Shown: in pieces, positions 36,809-49,231 of the stretch
Layout of the letters: each line of letters starts with the position of its first letter
Position numbering within the stretch: the stretch's first letter is position 1
Origin: Microtetraspora sp. NBRC 13810
Lineage (GTDB): Bacteria > Actinomycetota > Actinomycetes > Streptosporangiales > Streptosporangiaceae
Direction of reading: 5' to 3'
NCBI RefSeq assembly: GCF_030268685.1
Contig: NZ_BSRQ01000028.1
Coordinates: 55,504-119,503, forward strand
Length of the DNA stretch: 64,000 bases
The notes under the pieces: generated by a model
Seen by the model: the letters and a program-made list of their open reading frames with translations, nothing else
Told to the model about the DNA's origin: nothing
Database searches by the model: none
Program-made: the position numbers and the translations under genes

Positions 36809-38695
36809 ATGGAGGGTGTAGACCTCGGCGCTGTGTGGAACCGCGCGCTGGAGAGTTTCCTTGATGGCAGTGTTCCCGCGCAGCAGCGGGCCTGGCTCGC
36901 CATGACCCGCCCCCTCGGCTTGGTCAACGCCAACACCGTGGTCCTCGCCGCCCCCAACGACTTCGCCAAGGACGTGCTGGAAAGCAAGATCCGGCCGCTG
37001 ATCGCGCACGCGCTGTCCCAGGAGTTCGGTCACCCCATGCAGGTGGCCGTCATGGTGGACCCGCTGGCCGCCGGGCTTGAGGACAAGGGGGCGCGCACCG
37101 AGGTCTATCCTCAGCCTCCGCAGCAGGGTTATCCCCAGGTGAGGAGCCCGCAGCCGGACTATGCACAGCCCCCTTCCCCCCAGCACAGGCAGGGGCCGGC
37201 GGGGCAGCAGGGCTATCCACAGGGCTCTGGTCATCCTCCGTTGTCCACCGATTATCCACAGCAACAACCACAGGTACAGCCCGGTCCTCCACAGCGTTCG
37301 GGTCAGTACCCCTTCCACTACGGCCCGGACGACCCGGCCCAGCCCTATCTCCCCCAGGCCGACGCCCAGCAGGGCGATCCGGCCCGCGGCCGCGCCTACG
37401 GCCAGCCGTACGGCGACGCCCGGCAGCAGTCCTACGGCGACGTGCCGTTCACCGACCAGCCCGCCTACGGCGAGGCTCCCCCGAAACAGCACGCGTTCGA
37501 GGCGGGCGGCCGCTACGGCGGCGGCGACACGCACTTCGGTGAGCAGCCGCGCGGCGAGGCCGACCAGGAGCGTCCGCCGCAGGCCGCGCCGCCGCAGAAC
37601 CGGTGGGACGGCCGTGGCCCCCGCCCCGGCGAGACCGCGCGGACGAAGCCCGGCGAGCCCGCCCGGCTGAACCCGAAATACACCTTCGAGACCTTCGTCA
37701 TCGGGTCCAGCAACCGCTTCGCGCACGCCGCGGCGGTCGCGGTCGCCGAGGCGCCGGCCAAGGCGTACAACCCGTTGTTCATCTACGGCGACTCGGGTCT
37801 CGGCAAGACGCACCTGCTGCACGCGATCGGCCACTACGCGCAGAGCCTCTATGACGGCGCGCGGGTGAGATACGTGAGCTCCGAGGAGTTCACCAACGAC
37901 TTCATCAACTCGATCCGCGACCACAAGGCCGACAGTTTCCGCAGCCGCTACCGGGCTGTGGACATCCTGCTGGTGGACGACATCCAGTTCCTGGAGGGGA
38001 AAGAGCAGACCCAGGAGGAGTTCTTCCACACCTTCAACACCCTGCACAACGCCAACAAGCAGATCGTCATCTCGAGCGACCGGGCGCCCAAGCAGCTCGT
38101 CACCCTGGAGGACCGGTTGCGCAACCGGTTCGAGTGGGGTCTGATCACCGACGTGCAGCCGCCCGAGCTGGAGACCCGCATCGCGATCCTGCGTAAAAAG
38201 GCGATCCAGGAGGGCCTGGCCGCGCCCGGTGACGTGCTGGAGTACATCGCGAGCCGGATCTCCACCAACATCCGGGAGCTGGAGGGCGCGCTGATCCGGG
38301 TCACCGCGTTCGCGAGCCTCAACCGGCAGGGCGTCGATCTCCAGCTCGCCGAGGTCGTGCTGAAGGATCTGATCACCGAGGACTCCGGCCCGGAGATCAC
38401 GGTCGCCGCGATCATGGCGCAGACCGCCGCCTACTTCGGGATCTCCATCGACGACCTGTGCGGCGGCTCCCGGTCCAGGGTGCTGGTGACCGCCCGGCAG
38501 ATCGCGATGTACCTGTGCCGCGAGCTGACCGACATGTCCCTGCCCAAGATCGGCCAGCAGTTCGGCGGGCGCGACCACACCACGGTCATGCACGCCGACC
38601 GTAAGATCCGCTCGCTCATGGCGGAGCGACGCTCCATCTACAACCAGGTCAACGAGCTGACGGGCCGCATCAAGCAGCAGTCACGCAACGTGTGA
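36809..38695 (+). CDS. dnaA: Chromosomal replication initiator DnaA
   Basis: Replication initiator of 628 residues. Domain I spans about 1-90 ([24 protein letters not shown]). Domain II is a very long Pro/Gln/Tyr/Gly-rich linker (about 95-285) with repeated YPQ and YG units, characteristic of actinomycetes. Domain III is AAA+ with Walker A GDSGLGKT at 327-334 and Walker B LLVDDIQF at about 386-393. Domain IV ends with the DNA-binding signature [15 protein letters not shown] near 587-601. The ATG at 36809 follows a strong site. The linker DNA carries DnaA boxes of its own. Confidence 0.97.
   Translation: MEGVDLGAVWNRALESFLDGSVPAQQRAWLAMTRPLGLVNANTVVLAAPNDFAKDVLESKIRPLIAHALSQEFGHPMQVAVMVDPLAAGLEDKGARTEVYPQPPQQGYPQVRSPQPDYAQPPSPQHRQGPAGQQGYPQGSGHPPLSTDYPQQQPQVQPGPPQRSGQYPFHYGPDDPAQPYLPQADAQQGDPARGRAYGQPYGDARQQSYGDVPFTDQPAYGEAPPKQHAFEAGGRYGGGDTHFGEQPRGEADQERPPQAAPPQNRWDGRGPRPGETARTKPGEPARLNPKYTFETFVIGSSNRFAHAAAVAVAEAPAKAYNPLFIYGDSGLGKTHLLHAIGHYAQSLYDGARVRYVSSEEFTNDFINSIRDHKADSFRSRYRAVDILLVDDIQFLEGKEQTQEEFFHTFNTLHNANKQIVISSDRAPKQLVTLEDRLRNRFEWGLITDVQPPELETRIAILRKKAIQEGLAAPGDVLEYIASRISTNIRELEGALIRVTAFASLNRQGVDLQLAEVVLKDLITEDSGPEITVAAIMAQTAAYFGISIDDLCGGSRSRVLVTARQIAMYLCRELTDMSLPKIGQQFGGRDHTTVMHADRKIRSLMAERRSIYNQVNELTGRIKQQSRNV
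37129..37260. promoter_or_regulatory. Cluster of DnaA boxes inside dnaA domain II
   Basis: TTATCCCCA (37129-37137), CTATCCACA (37213-37221), TTGTCCACC (37241-37249) and a perfect TTATCCACA (37252-37260) lie within 132 bases of coding sequence. Three of them are the codons of Tyr-Pro-Gln repeats in the linker. Confidence 0.65.
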
Positions 38696-39259
38696 CCCTG
38701 CCCCTCACATCATGCACAGCCTGTGGATAACACTGTGGATCAGCGGTGGAAGACCGCTGACGGCGGGGCATCGGGGCGCTCCGGCCGCATGAAGATCGTC
38801 TTGGGCGCGGACGACGCCGATCAGAGCCTGGGGAAAAGTCTGGGGACATCCTGGGGACAGGTTGGGGACTACTCGTGGATAACCTGGGGACGCCCTGTGC
38901 AGTCGTTATCTTCGGGTCCGCAAACCGGACACGTACCCCGTGGACAACCGGTGGAAACCTCGTGGACAACCGGTGGACAGAGCACCCCTCATCTGGGGAC
39001 GGCCTGTGTGCAAAGCTCCGTCGTCCCCAGCCGAACGGGTTTCCCCCAGGCTTCCCCCACACCTCCGGTGGATGAGAAAATGCCCTCTGAGCTGGGGAAA
39101 CGATCGTCATCCACAGTATCCACCGCACCTATGAAGATGACTTCCTATTTCTCTCTCTAAGAAACTCAAAACCCATAGAAGGGTTCCCTCCCTGCCTGAG
39201 CGCGGGAGGGTGAACACTTGGACTCGACGAGAGCCGAGCCACACAGGAGGCGAATCCAC
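38696..39259. other. Chromosomal replication origin (oriC)
   Basis: The dnaA-dnaN gap of 564 bases is packed with DnaA boxes: perfect TGTGGATAA at 38722-38730, TGTGGATCA at 38734-38742, CGTGGATAA at 38874-38882, CGTGGACAA at 38940-38948 and 38961-38969, GGTGGACAG at 38972-38980, CATCCACAG near 39109, plus a run of TGGGGA-type weak boxes between 38829 and 38893. An AT-richer tract at about 39145-39185, next to dnaN, is a candidate unwinding region. Position and box density match actinomycete oriC. Confidence 0.9.
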
Positions 39260-40396
39260 GTGATGTTCCGGGTCGACCGAGACGTGCTCGCAGAGGCGGT
39301 CGCATGGACGGCACGCAGCCTTCCGGCGCGTCCGTCCGTGCCGGTGCTCGCCGGCATGCGGCTGGAGGTCACCGAGGACACCCAGTTGAAGCTGTCGGGC
39401 TTCGACTACGAGGTGTCCGCCGAGGTGACCCTTGAGCTGCAGACGGGAGAGCCCGGCGTGGTCCTCGTGTCGGGCCGGCTCCTCGCCGAGATCACCAGGG
39501 CGCTGCCCGCACAGCCTGTGGATCTGGTGGTGGAGGGCGCCAAGGCCGTCGTCACCTGTGGCAGCGCGCGGTTCACCCTGCTGACCATGCCGGTGGAGGA
39601 CTACCCCTCGCTGCCCGCGATGCCGCCGGCCGCCGGCCGGGTCGGCAGCGACGTCTTCGCCTCCGCCGTCGGCCAGGTCGCGGTCGCCGCAGGCAAGGAC
39701 AACACGCTCCCGATGCTCACCGGGGTGCGGATGGAGATCGAGGGTGACACGGTGACCCTCGCCGCCACCGACCGCTACCGGCTGGCCGTGCGCGAGCTGA
39801 AGTGGCAGCCCGACCAGGTCGACATCTCGGCGATCGCGATGATCCCCGGCAAGACCCTCGCCGACACGGTCAAGTCGCTGACCACCGGCGCCGAGGTGGA
39901 GATCGCGCTCAGCTCCACCGGCGGCACCGGCGAAGGCATGATCGGCTTCCTCAGCGGCGGCAGGCGGACCACGACCAGGCTCCTCGACCCGGAGTTCCCG
40001 AAATACCGCTCGCTGCTGCCCACGGAGTTCTCCGCGCGCGCCGAGCTCGGCACCGGCGCCTTCGTCGAGGCGGTCAAGCGCGTGGCCCTGGTCGCCGAGC
40101 GCAACACGCCGGTCCGGCTGGCCTTCCGCGGCGACGAGGTCGTGCTTGAGGCGGGCAGCGGCGACGAGGCCCAGGCGGTCGAGGTGCTGCCGGTGGACTT
40201 CGACGGCGACGAGATCAACATCGCCTTCAACCACCAGTTTCTGCTGGAGGGGCTCGGCGCGATCGACTCCGACGTCGCGCGCCTGCAGTTCACCACGTCC
40301 ACCAAGCCGGCCATCCTCACCGGTGGCAAACCTGTGGATAACGAGACGATTCCGGACTACAGGTACCTCATCATGCCGATCCGCCTGTCCGGGTGA
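39260..40396 (+). CDS. dnaN: DNA polymerase III beta subunit (sliding clamp)
   Basis: Processivity clamp of 378 residues with three similar domains. FRVDRDVLAEAVAWTARSLPARPSVPVLAGM opens the first; VGQVAVAAGKDNTLPMLTGVRME and the C-terminal IPDYRYLIMPIRL are conserved. The GTG at 39260 is chosen over the adjacent ATG because it is 10 bases from CAGGAGG and gives the usual length before FRVDRD. A perfect DnaA box (40333-40341) is embedded in the codons for P-V-D-N near the 3' end. Confidence 0.95.
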   Translation: MMFRVDRDVLAEAVAWTARSLPARPSVPVLAGMRLEVTEDTQLKLSGFDYEVSAEVTLELQTGEPGVVLVSGRLLAEITRALPAQPVDLVVEGAKAVVTCGSARFTLLTMPVEDYPSLPAMPPAAGRVGSDVFASAVGQVAVAAGKDNTLPMLTGVRMEIEGDTVTLAATDRYRLAVRELKWQPDQVDISAIAMIPGKTLADTVKSLTTGAEVEIALSSTGGTGEGMIGFLSGGRRTTTRLLDPEFPKYRSLLPTEFSARAELGTGAFVEAVKRVALVAERNTPVRLAFRGDEVVLEAGSGDEAQAVEVLPVDFDGDEINIAFNHQFLLEGLGAIDSDVARLQFTTSTKPAILTGGKPVDNETIPDYRYLIMPIRLSG

Positions 40397-40510
40397 GTAG
40401 GATTCCCGCGGGCCGCGCCGTACGGCCCTGAACAGGCGGGTTCGACACACCGAGCCGGGGTATGCGGGTCGCCTCGTGACATCACCAGACCTGGGAAAAG
40501 GGGTGCACCC

Positions 40511-41443
40511 ATGCAGATCGGCATGGTCGGGCTCGGCAAGATGGGCGGCAACATGGCTGAGCGCCTGCGCCGCGGCGGGCATGACGTCGTGGGCTACGAC
40601 CGCGATCCGAAGGTCAGCGACGTCGGCGATCTGCAGGGGCTGGTGGCCGCGCTGGAGGCCCCCCGCGTGGTGTGGGTGATGGTCCCCGCGGGCGAGCCGA
40701 CCCACACGGTCGTCGGGCAGCTCGGCGAGCTGCTGTCCGAGGGCGACATCGTCATCGACGGCGGCAATTCACACTATGTGGACGACCAGAAGCACGGCGC
40801 CGAGCTGGCGGCCAGGGGCGTCGGCTTCGTCGACGTCGGTGTCAGCGGCGGCGTCTGGGGCCTGGAGAACGGCTACGCCCTGATGGCCGGCGGCGACGCC
40901 GAGCTCATCTCGCGGATCTCGCCGATCCTGGACACGCTCAAGCCGGAGGGCCCCGACGGTTTCGTGCACGCCGGCAAGATCGGCGCCGGCCACTTCGCCA
41001 AGATGGTCCACAACGGCATCGAGTACGGCATGATGCAGGCCTTCGCCGAGGGCTGGGAGCTGCTTGAGGCGACCGACATCGTCACCGACGTGCCCGGCGC
41101 CTTCCGCTCCTGGCGGCACGGCACCGTGATTCGCTCCTGGCTGCTCGACCTCCTGGTCCGGGCGCTGGAGGAGGACCCCGACCTGTCGGACCTCCGTGGT
41201 TACGCACAGGACTCCGGAGAGGGCCGGTGGACCGTGCAGGCCGCGGTGGACCACTCCGTGCCGCTGCCGGTGATCACCGCCGCGCTCTATGCCCGGTTCG
41301 CCTCCCGGCAGCCCGACTCGCCGGCGATGAAGGTCGTCGCGGCGCTGCGCAACCAGTTCGGCGGCCACGCCGTCACCGCCAACGAGGGTTCGCAGGCCAA
41401 GGGCGCCGACGCTCCCGGGGCCGACGTCGTCCCGCCGAAGTAG
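40511..41443 (+). CDS. gnd: 6-phosphogluconate dehydrogenase (decarboxylating), short form
   Basis: Oxidative pentose-phosphate enzyme making ribulose 5-phosphate. It has 310 residues, the short (YqeC/GndA-like) form often NAD-preferring. GLGKMGGNMAERL is at residues 7-19, VIDGGNSHYVDD at about 81-92, VSGGVWGLENGYALMAGG at about 111-128, and the catalytic lysine in GHFAKMVHNGIEYGMMQAFAEG. The insertion of gnd between dnaN and recF is typical of actinomycetes. Confidence 0.95.
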   Translation: MQIGMVGLGKMGGNMAERLRRGGHDVVGYDRDPKVSDVGDLQGLVAALEAPRVVWVMVPAGEPTHTVVGQLGELLSEGDIVIDGGNSHYVDDQKHGAELAARGVGFVDVGVSGGVWGLENGYALMAGGDAELISRISPILDTLKPEGPDGFVHAGKIGAGHFAKMVHNGIEYGMMQAFAEGWELLEATDIVTDVPGAFRSWRHGTVIRSWLLDLLVRALEEDPDLSDLRGYAQDSGEGRWTVQAAVDHSVPLPVITAALYARFASRQPDSPAMKVVAALRNQFGGHAVTANEGSQAKGADAPGADVVPPK

Positions 41444-41513
41444 CGCGCCGGTGTCCACAGGGGCGCGGCATACCCGGTGACACCGGTGTGACGACGGTGG
41501 GCCCTGTGGCTCG

Positions 41514-41529
41514 GTAACCTCTCTGGGTG
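41514..41529 (+). promoter_or_regulatory. -10 element for a leaderless recF transcript
   Basis: TAACCT at 41514-41519 lies 7 bases before the recF GTG at 41527, with no Shine-Dalgarno sequence, so the mRNA probably begins at the start codon. A palindrome ACACCGGTGT at 41480-41489 lies near the -35 position and could be an operator. Confidence 0.5.
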
Positions 41530-42759
41530 CATGTCGCCCACCTGTCGCTGACCGACTTCCGGTCCTACGAGGCCGTGGAGCTCGGCTTGGAGCCGGGCGT
41601 CACGGCCTTTGTCGGGCCCAACGGGCAGGGCAAGACCAACCTGGTCGAAGCGCTGGGTTACGCGGCGACGCTCAGCAGTCACCGGGTGGCGAACGACGCG
41701 CCCCTGGTCCGCCACGGCGCGGGCCGGGCGATCGTCCGGGTCGCCGTGGTCAGGGACGACCGCAGGGCGCTGGTCGAGCTGGAGCTCAACCCGGGCCGGG
41801 CCAACCGCGCCCGCCTCAACCGCTCCCCCGTCCCCCGCCCGCGCGACGTGCTCGGCCTGCTGCGCACGGTGCTCTTCGCCCCCGAGGACCTCGCCCTGGT
41901 CAAGGGCGACCCGTCCGAGCGGCGGCGGTTCCTCGACGATCTGCTGGTGGCCCGCGCGCCGAGGTTCGCCGGGGTCCGCGCCGACTACGACCGCGTGCTC
42001 AAGCAGCGTGGCGCCCTGCTGCGTACCGCCTCCGCGGCCCGCAGAGGGCGCGGAGGCGGCCGGCGGGCCGAGCGGGAGGCGGGATTCGCCGCGGCGGGCG
42101 CCGGCGACCTGCTGAGCACGCTGGAGGTCTGGGACGCGCAGCTCGCCCGGCACGGCGCGGAGTTGCTCGGCGCCCGGCTGGAGCTGGTGGAGGCGCTCCG
42201 CCCGCTGACCGCGCGGGCGTACGCGACGCTCGCCCCCGCGTCCGACGTGGTCGAGCTGTCCTACCGCGGCACGCTGCCCGCGGACGATTCACCCGCGGAT
42301 TCACCCCCAGCTTCATCCACAGACGGTCCCGATCTGTGGAAAACCCTGGTGACGGATCGCGAGGTCCTCGCCGAGCGGCTGCGCGCGCGCCTGCTGGAGA
42401 TGCGCGACGCCGAGCTGGAGCGCGGCGTCACCCTGGTCGGCCCGCACCGCGACGACCTGTTCCTCGGCCTCGGCGAGCTGCCCGCCCGCGGTTACGCCAG
42501 CCACGGCGAGTCGTGGTCGTTCGCGCTCGCGCTCCGGCTGGCCGCCTACGACCTGCTCCGCGCCGACGGCGGCGACCCCGTGCTGATCCTCGACGACGTC
42601 TTCGCCGAGCTGGACACCGCCCGCCGCCGCAGACTCGCCGAGATCGTCGCGCCCGCGGAGCAGGTGCTGATCACCGCGGCCGTGCCCGAGGACGTGCCGG
42701 CCGAGCTGGCCGGGGGCAGGTTCGACGTCGCCGAGGGGAGCGTGACCCGTGTCGGCTGA
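41527..42759 (+). CDS. recF: DNA replication and repair protein RecF
   Basis: SMC-like ATPase that helps load RecA at gaps. It has 410 residues. Walker A is GPNGQGKTN at residues 31-39; [24 protein letters not shown] follows. The C-terminal signature and Walker B are [30 protein letters not shown] and [14 protein letters not shown] low-complexity loop at about 170-195 ([13 protein letters not shown]) and a Ser/Pro/Asp insert near 255-270 are local oddities. GTG 41527, leaderless layout. Confidence 0.94.
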   Translation: MHVAHLSLTDFRSYEAVELGLEPGVTAFVGPNGQGKTNLVEALGYAATLSSHRVANDAPLVRHGAGRAIVRVAVVRDDRRALVELELNPGRANRARLNRSPVPRPRDVLGLLRTVLFAPEDLALVKGDPSERRRFLDDLLVARAPRFAGVRADYDRVLKQRGALLRTASAARRGRGGGRRAEREAGFAAAGAGDLLSTLEVWDAQLARHGAELLGARLELVEALRPLTARAYATLAPASDVVELSYRGTLPADDSPADSPPASSTDGPDLWKTLVTDREVLAERLRARLLEMRDAELERGVTLVGPHRDDLFLGLGELPARGYASHGESWSFALALRLAAYDLLRADGGDPVLILDDVFAELDTARRRRLAEIVAPAEQVLITAAVPEDVPAELAGGRFDVAEGSVTRVG

Positions 42760-43273
42760 GCCGTCCGGTCCCGCGCAGGGGCCCGGGGAGAACGCCGCGG
42801 CGCGCGGCGCGGCGATGGCGCGGGAGAAGCTCGCCCAGGCCAAGGCGGACGCGGCCAGGCGCGGCCAGCTCCCCCGCAGGGAGCCGCGCCGCAGGGCGGC
42901 GGGCCAGCGCCGCGACGCCGGCGACCCGCAGCTTTTCGGCCGCGCGATCCGCGACCTGCTCGCCGAGCGCGGCTGGGAGCGGGAGATCGCGGTGGGCGGA
43001 GTGTTCGGCCGCTGGTCCCAGATCGTCGGCCCCGACCTGGCCGCGCACACCAGGCCGGAGACCTTCGACGAGGGCGAAGTGCTCATCCAGGCCGATTCCA
43101 CGGCCTGGGCCACCCAGGTGCGCCTGCTCGCCGGCACCCTGGTCAGGCGGTTGAACGAGGAGCTCGGCGACGGCGTCGTGCAGCGGGTGAAGGTCCGCGG
43201 ACCGCAGAACGGGCCGCGTCCGGGCGGCCTGCGGGTGCCCGGCAGCCGTGGTCCTCGTGACACGTACGGCTGA
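42749..43273 (+). CDS. DciA family protein (DUF721), replicative-helicase operator
   Basis: A 174-residue protein. The N-terminal half is basic and low complexity. The DUF721/DciA domain is at about 70-150: [66 protein letters not shown]. DciA-type proteins help place the replicative helicase in bacteria without DnaC. The GTG at 42749 overlaps the recF end by 11 bases. Confidence 0.88.
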   Translation: MSAEPSGPAQGPGENAAARGAAMAREKLAQAKADAARRGQLPRREPRRRAAGQRRDAGDPQLFGRAIRDLLAERGWEREIAVGGVFGRWSQIVGPDLAAHTRPETFDEGEVLIQADSTAWATQVRLLAGTLVRRLNEELGDGVVQRVKVRGPQNGPRPGGLRVPGSRGPRDTYG

Positions 43274-45569
<2,296 letters not shown>

Positions 45570-45599
45570 CTCGCTGAACTCGCAAAGGAACAATCACTC

Positions 45600-48161
45600 G
45601 TGACGGAAGTGAACACCACACCGCCCGGACCGCCCACGGACCGCATCGAACCGGTCGACATCCAGTCCGAGATGCAGCGCAGTTACATGGACTACGCGAT
45701 GTCGGTCATCGTGTCCCGCGCGCTGCCCGATGTCCGGGACGGTCTGAAGCCGGTCCACCGCCGCGTCCTCTACGCGATGTACGACGGCGGCTACCGCCCC
45801 GACCGCGGGTACTTCAAGTGCTCGCGCGTCGTCGGCGACGTCATGGGCTCGTACCACCCGCACGGCGACACGTCGATCTACGACACCCTGGTACGGCTGG
45901 CGCAGCCGTGGTCGCTGCGCTACCCGCTCGTCGACGGGCAGGGCAACTTCGGCTCCCCGGGCAACGACCCGGCGGCGGCGATGCGGTACACCGAGTCCAG
46001 GCTCGCGCAGATCGCCATGGAGATGCTGCGCGACATCGACAAGGACACCGTCGACTTCCAGCCGAACTACGACGGGCGCTCCCAGGAGCCGGTCGTCCTG
46101 CCCTCACGCTTCCCCAACCTGCTGGTCAACGGCTCGGGCGGGATCGCGGTCGGTATGGCGACCAACATCCCGCCGCACAACCTGCGCGAGGTCGCCCAGG
46201 GTGTCCAGTGGTGCCTGGAGAACCCGGAGGCGAGCGACGAGGAGCTCCTCGAAGCGCTGATCGCCCGGGTCAAGGGTCCCGACTTCCCCACCGGCGCCCT
46301 GATCGTCGGCAAGCGGGGCATCGACGACGCCTACCGCACCGGCCGCGGCTCGATCACGATGCGCGCCATCGTCGAGGTCGAGGAGGACGCGAAGGGCCGG
46401 CAGTGCCTGGTCGTCACCGCGCTGCCGTACCAGGTGAATCCCGACAATCTTGCGTTGACCATCGCCGACCTGGTGAAGGACGGCAGGGTCACCGGGATCG
46501 CCGACGTGCGCGACGAGTCGTCCCAGCGCAGCGGGCAGCGGCTGGTCATCGTGCTCAAGCGCGACGCGGTCGCCAAGGTCGTGCTGAACAACCTGTACAA
46601 GCACACCCAGCTGCAGACCACGTTCGGCGCCAACATGCTGGCCCTGGTCGACGGCGTGCCGCGGACGCTGCGGATCGACCAGTTCGTCCGGTACTACGTG
46701 GCGCACCAGGTCGAGGTCGTCATCCGGCGCACCCGTTACCTGCTGCGCAAGGCCGAGGAGCGGGCGCACATCCTGCGCGGCCTGCTCAAGGCCCTGGACC
46801 GGCTGGACGACGTGATCCAGCTCATCCGCGGGTCGGAGTCGGCGGCGGCGGCCCAGCAGGGCCTGATGAGCCTGCTGGAGATCGACGAGATCCAGGCGCA
46901 GGCCATCCTGGACATGCAGCTGCGCAAGCTGGCCGCCCTGGAGCGGCAGCAGATCCAGGACGAGTTCGACGGCCTGATGGCGCAGATCGCCGACTACAAC
47001 GACATCCTGTCGTCGGAGTCCCGGCAGCGCCAGATCGTCGGCGACGAGCTGCGCGAGATCGCCGGCAAGTTCGGCGACGAGCGGAAGACCGAGATCATCG
47101 CCTACGACGGCGACATGTCCATCGAGGACCTGATCGCCGAAGAGGACATGGTCGTCACGATCACCCGCGGCGGCTACGCCAAGCGCACCAACACCGACCT
47201 GTACCGCGCCCAGAAGCGCGGCGGCAAGGGCGTGCGCGGCGCGCAGCTCCGCCAGGACGACATCGTCGACCACTTCTTCGTCACCACCACCCACCACTGG
47301 CTGCTGTTCTTCACGAACAAGGGCCGGGTCTACCGGGTCAAGGCCTACGAGCTGCCCGACGCCGGCCGGGACGCGCGCGGCCAGCACCTCGCCAACCTGC
47401 TCGCCATGCAGCCCGACGAGGTGGTCAGGGAGGTGCTCGACCTCCGCGACTACGACGTCGCCCCCTACCTGGTGCTCGCCACCCGCAGCGGGCTGGTGAA
47501 GAAGACCCGGCTGAGCGAGTACGACTCGCCGCGGTCCGGCGGCCTGATCGCGATCAACCTGCGCGAGGACGACGAGGTGATCGCCGCCCGGCTGGTGTCG
47601 GAGGACGACGACCTGCTCCTTGTCTCCAAGGGCGCCATGTCCATCCGCTTCACCGCCTCCGACGAGGCCCTGCGCCCGATGGGCCGCGCCACCAGCGGCG
47701 TCATCGGCATGCGGTTCATCGACGGAGACGAACTCCTCGCCATGAACGTGGCAGGAGAGGGGCAAGACGTGTTGGTCGCCACTGAGGGCGGGTATGCGAA
47801 ACGCACACCGGCCGAGCAGTATCCGGTACAGGGACGGGGTGGAAAGGGTGTGCTGACTGCCAAAATCGTCAGCGCACGTGGCAAGCTGGTGGGTGCCGTC
47901 ATGGTGCGGCCTGAAGACGAGATCTTCGCGATCACGTCGGTGGGCGGCGTGATCCGGACGAGCGCGGGGGAGGTCAAGCAATCCGGCCGCCAGACCATGG
48001 GAGTGCGCCTGATGAATCTCGCACAGGGTGACAGTGTCGTCGCCCTTGCCCGGAACGCCGAGTCGCTGGAGACCACCGAGTCGCTGGAGACCACCGAGTC
48101 ACTGGAAAGCGCCGAGCCGCTGGAGGCTGCGGACGGTGCTGACACCCGGGGAGGAGAGTAA
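45600..48161 (+). CDS. gyrA: DNA gyrase subunit A
   Basis: DNA-cleaving subunit of gyrase, 853 residues. The quinolone-region sequence is [17 protein letters not shown] (about 87-103) and the catalytic tyrosine is Y130 in [11 protein letters not shown]. The C-terminal beta-pinwheel includes the GyrA box QRGGKGVRG near 540 and several blade repeats. The extreme C-terminus is an acidic tail of repeated ESLETT units. GTG 45600, 30 bases after gyrB. Confidence 0.97.
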   Translation: MTEVNTTPPGPPTDRIEPVDIQSEMQRSYMDYAMSVIVSRALPDVRDGLKPVHRRVLYAMYDGGYRPDRGYFKCSRVVGDVMGSYHPHGDTSIYDTLVRLAQPWSLRYPLVDGQGNFGSPGNDPAAAMRYTESRLAQIAMEMLRDIDKDTVDFQPNYDGRSQEPVVLPSRFPNLLVNGSGGIAVGMATNIPPHNLREVAQGVQWCLENPEASDEELLEALIARVKGPDFPTGALIVGKRGIDDAYRTGRGSITMRAIVEVEEDAKGRQCLVVTALPYQVNPDNLALTIADLVKDGRVTGIADVRDESSQRSGQRLVIVLKRDAVAKVVLNNLYKHTQLQTTFGANMLALVDGVPRTLRIDQFVRYYVAHQVEVVIRRTRYLLRKAEERAHILRGLLKALDRLDDVIQLIRGSESAAAAQQGLMSLLEIDEIQAQAILDMQLRKLAALERQQIQDEFDGLMAQIADYNDILSSESRQRQIVGDELREIAGKFGDERKTEIIAYDGDMSIEDLIAEEDMVVTITRGGYAKRTNTDLYRAQKRGGKGVRGAQLRQDDIVDHFFVTTTHHWLLFFTNKGRVYRVKAYELPDAGRDARGQHLANLLAMQPDEVVREVLDLRDYDVAPYLVLATRSGLVKKTRLSEYDSPRSGGLIAINLREDDEVIAARLVSEDDDLLLVSKGAMSIRFTASDEALRPMGRATSGVIGMRFIDGDELLAMNVAGEGQDVLVATEGGYAKRTPAEQYPVQGRGGKGVLTAKIVSARGKLVGAVMVRPEDEIFAITSVGGVIRTSAGEVKQSGRQTMGVRLMNLAQGDSVVALARNAESLETTESLETTESLESAEPLEAADGADTRGGE
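48060..48131 (+). repeat. Four 18-bp tandem repeats in the gyrA tail
   Basis: GAGTCGCTGGAGACCACC is repeated exactly at 48060-48077 and 48078-48095, with two diverged copies at 48096-48113 and 48114-48131. They encode [24 protein letters not shown], an acidic extension after the pinwheel. Confidence 0.9.
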
Positions 48162-48164
48162 TCC

Positions 48165-48977
48165 ATGAGCGCCCAGGCGAAGCCCGGGGGTGGAGGGGGT
48201 CCGGCCAAGCCGGGGCCGTCCTCCGCCAGGTCCGGCGCCGACTCGGGCACCGGTGGCACCGGAGGGCCTGCCAAGCGCAAGCCGCCCGCGGCCGCCTCGC
48301 CCAGCCGTAACCATGTCACGGAAAAGCTGGACAAGGCCAATGAGAACACGCCAGAGGCCGACCGTCGCGGGCCTGAGCCCGATGCCCGGGTGAGAGACAC
48401 CAAGGATGGGCCGAAGGTGACCACAACCAACGACAGACCAGGTGAGCCGCTGGTCCGGATCCGTCCCACAGGCGACTCCCCCGGCAACGGCCTGACGGGC
48501 GGTGGCGCGAGCTCCGCGCTCGGCTTCGACAGCGGCAGGGACGCCTCGCCCGACCTCAACCGCCCCTCCGGGTCGAAGAGGCCGGCGTCGTCCGTCCGCG
48601 CCCCGCGCAAGGCCCACCTGGTCCTCCGCCGCATCGAGCCCTGGTCGGCCATGAAGTTCAGCTTCGTGGTCTCCCTGGTCTGCTTCGTGATCCTCTTCGT
48701 CGCGGTCGCCGTCCTGTACGGCGTGCTGAGCACCCTGGGCGTCTTCGACTCCGTCGTACAGACGATCAACACGCTCACCAACCCCGACGGCGAGGTCGCC
48801 AACGCGATCGACGCGTCGTCCTGGTTCGACCCGGTCCGCATCCTGGGCTTCACCGCCCTGATCGGCGCCATCAACGTGGTCCTCATCACCGCCCTGTCCA
48901 CCCTGGGCGCGGTCATCTACAACGTCACCTCCGACATCGTCGGCGGCGTCGAAGTGACCTTCAGCGAGGCCGAGTAA
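48165..48977 (+). CDS. DUF3566 domain-containing membrane protein
   Basis: A 270-residue protein. The first ~145 residues are a disordered Pro/Gly/Ser/Lys-rich cytoplasmic region. The DUF3566 domain is at about 150-268, with two transmembrane helices (about 163-190 and 227-252: FVVSLVCFVILFVAVAVLYGVL; ILGFTALIGAINVVLITALSTLGAVIYN). It almost always follows gyrA in actinobacteria. Function unknown. ATG 48165, 4 bases past the gyrA stop. Confidence 0.92.
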   Translation: MSAQAKPGGGGGPAKPGPSSARSGADSGTGGTGGPAKRKPPAAASPSRNHVTEKLDKANENTPEADRRGPEPDARVRDTKDGPKVTTTNDRPGEPLVRIRPTGDSPGNGLTGGGASSALGFDSGRDASPDLNRPSGSKRPASSVRAPRKAHLVLRRIEPWSAMKFSFVVSLVCFVILFVAVAVLYGVLSTLGVFDSVVQTINTLTNPDGEVANAIDASSWFDPVRILGFTALIGAINVVLITALSTLGAVIYNVTSDIVGGVEVTFSEAE

Positions 48978-48983
48978 GCCGCC

Positions 48984-49011
48984 GTCGTCCCCCGCCCAAC
49001 CGGGGGACGAC
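48984..49011. terminator. Terminator after DUF3566
   Basis: GTCGTCCCCC (48984-48993) pairs perfectly with GGGGGACGAC (49002-49011) across an eight-base loop, 6 bases past the stop. It ends the gyrB-gyrA-DUF3566 operon. Confidence 0.85.
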
Positions 49012-49124
49012 GCCCACATACAAGACGCAACCACCCGCCGAAGGCGGTAAGCTTTACCTCGTTCGGCCGCCGGATTCGCCTCCACCCCACTGGATGCGAT
49101 AACCTCAGTGCGCCCGAGCGATGC

Positions 49125-49198
49125 GGGGCTATAGCTCAGACGGTTAGAGCGCTTCCCTGATAAGGAAGAGGTCCCAGGTTCAAGTCCTGGTAGCCCCA
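49125..49198 (+). tRNA. tRNA-Ile (anticodon GAT)
   Basis: A 74-base cloverleaf: acceptor GGGGCTA pairs with TAGCCCC, anticodon stem CTTCC/GGAAG encloses the loop CTGATAA with anticodon GAT at 49159-49161, and the T arm contains GGTTCAAGTCC. The 3' CCA is not encoded (ACCTAG follows). The position after gyrA-DUF3566 is conserved; the 3' end is the probable attachment site for the neighbouring integrase remnant. Confidence 0.97.
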
Positions 49199-49231
49199 CC
49201 TAGTTTGACCAGCAAAAACGGGTCGTCTCGA

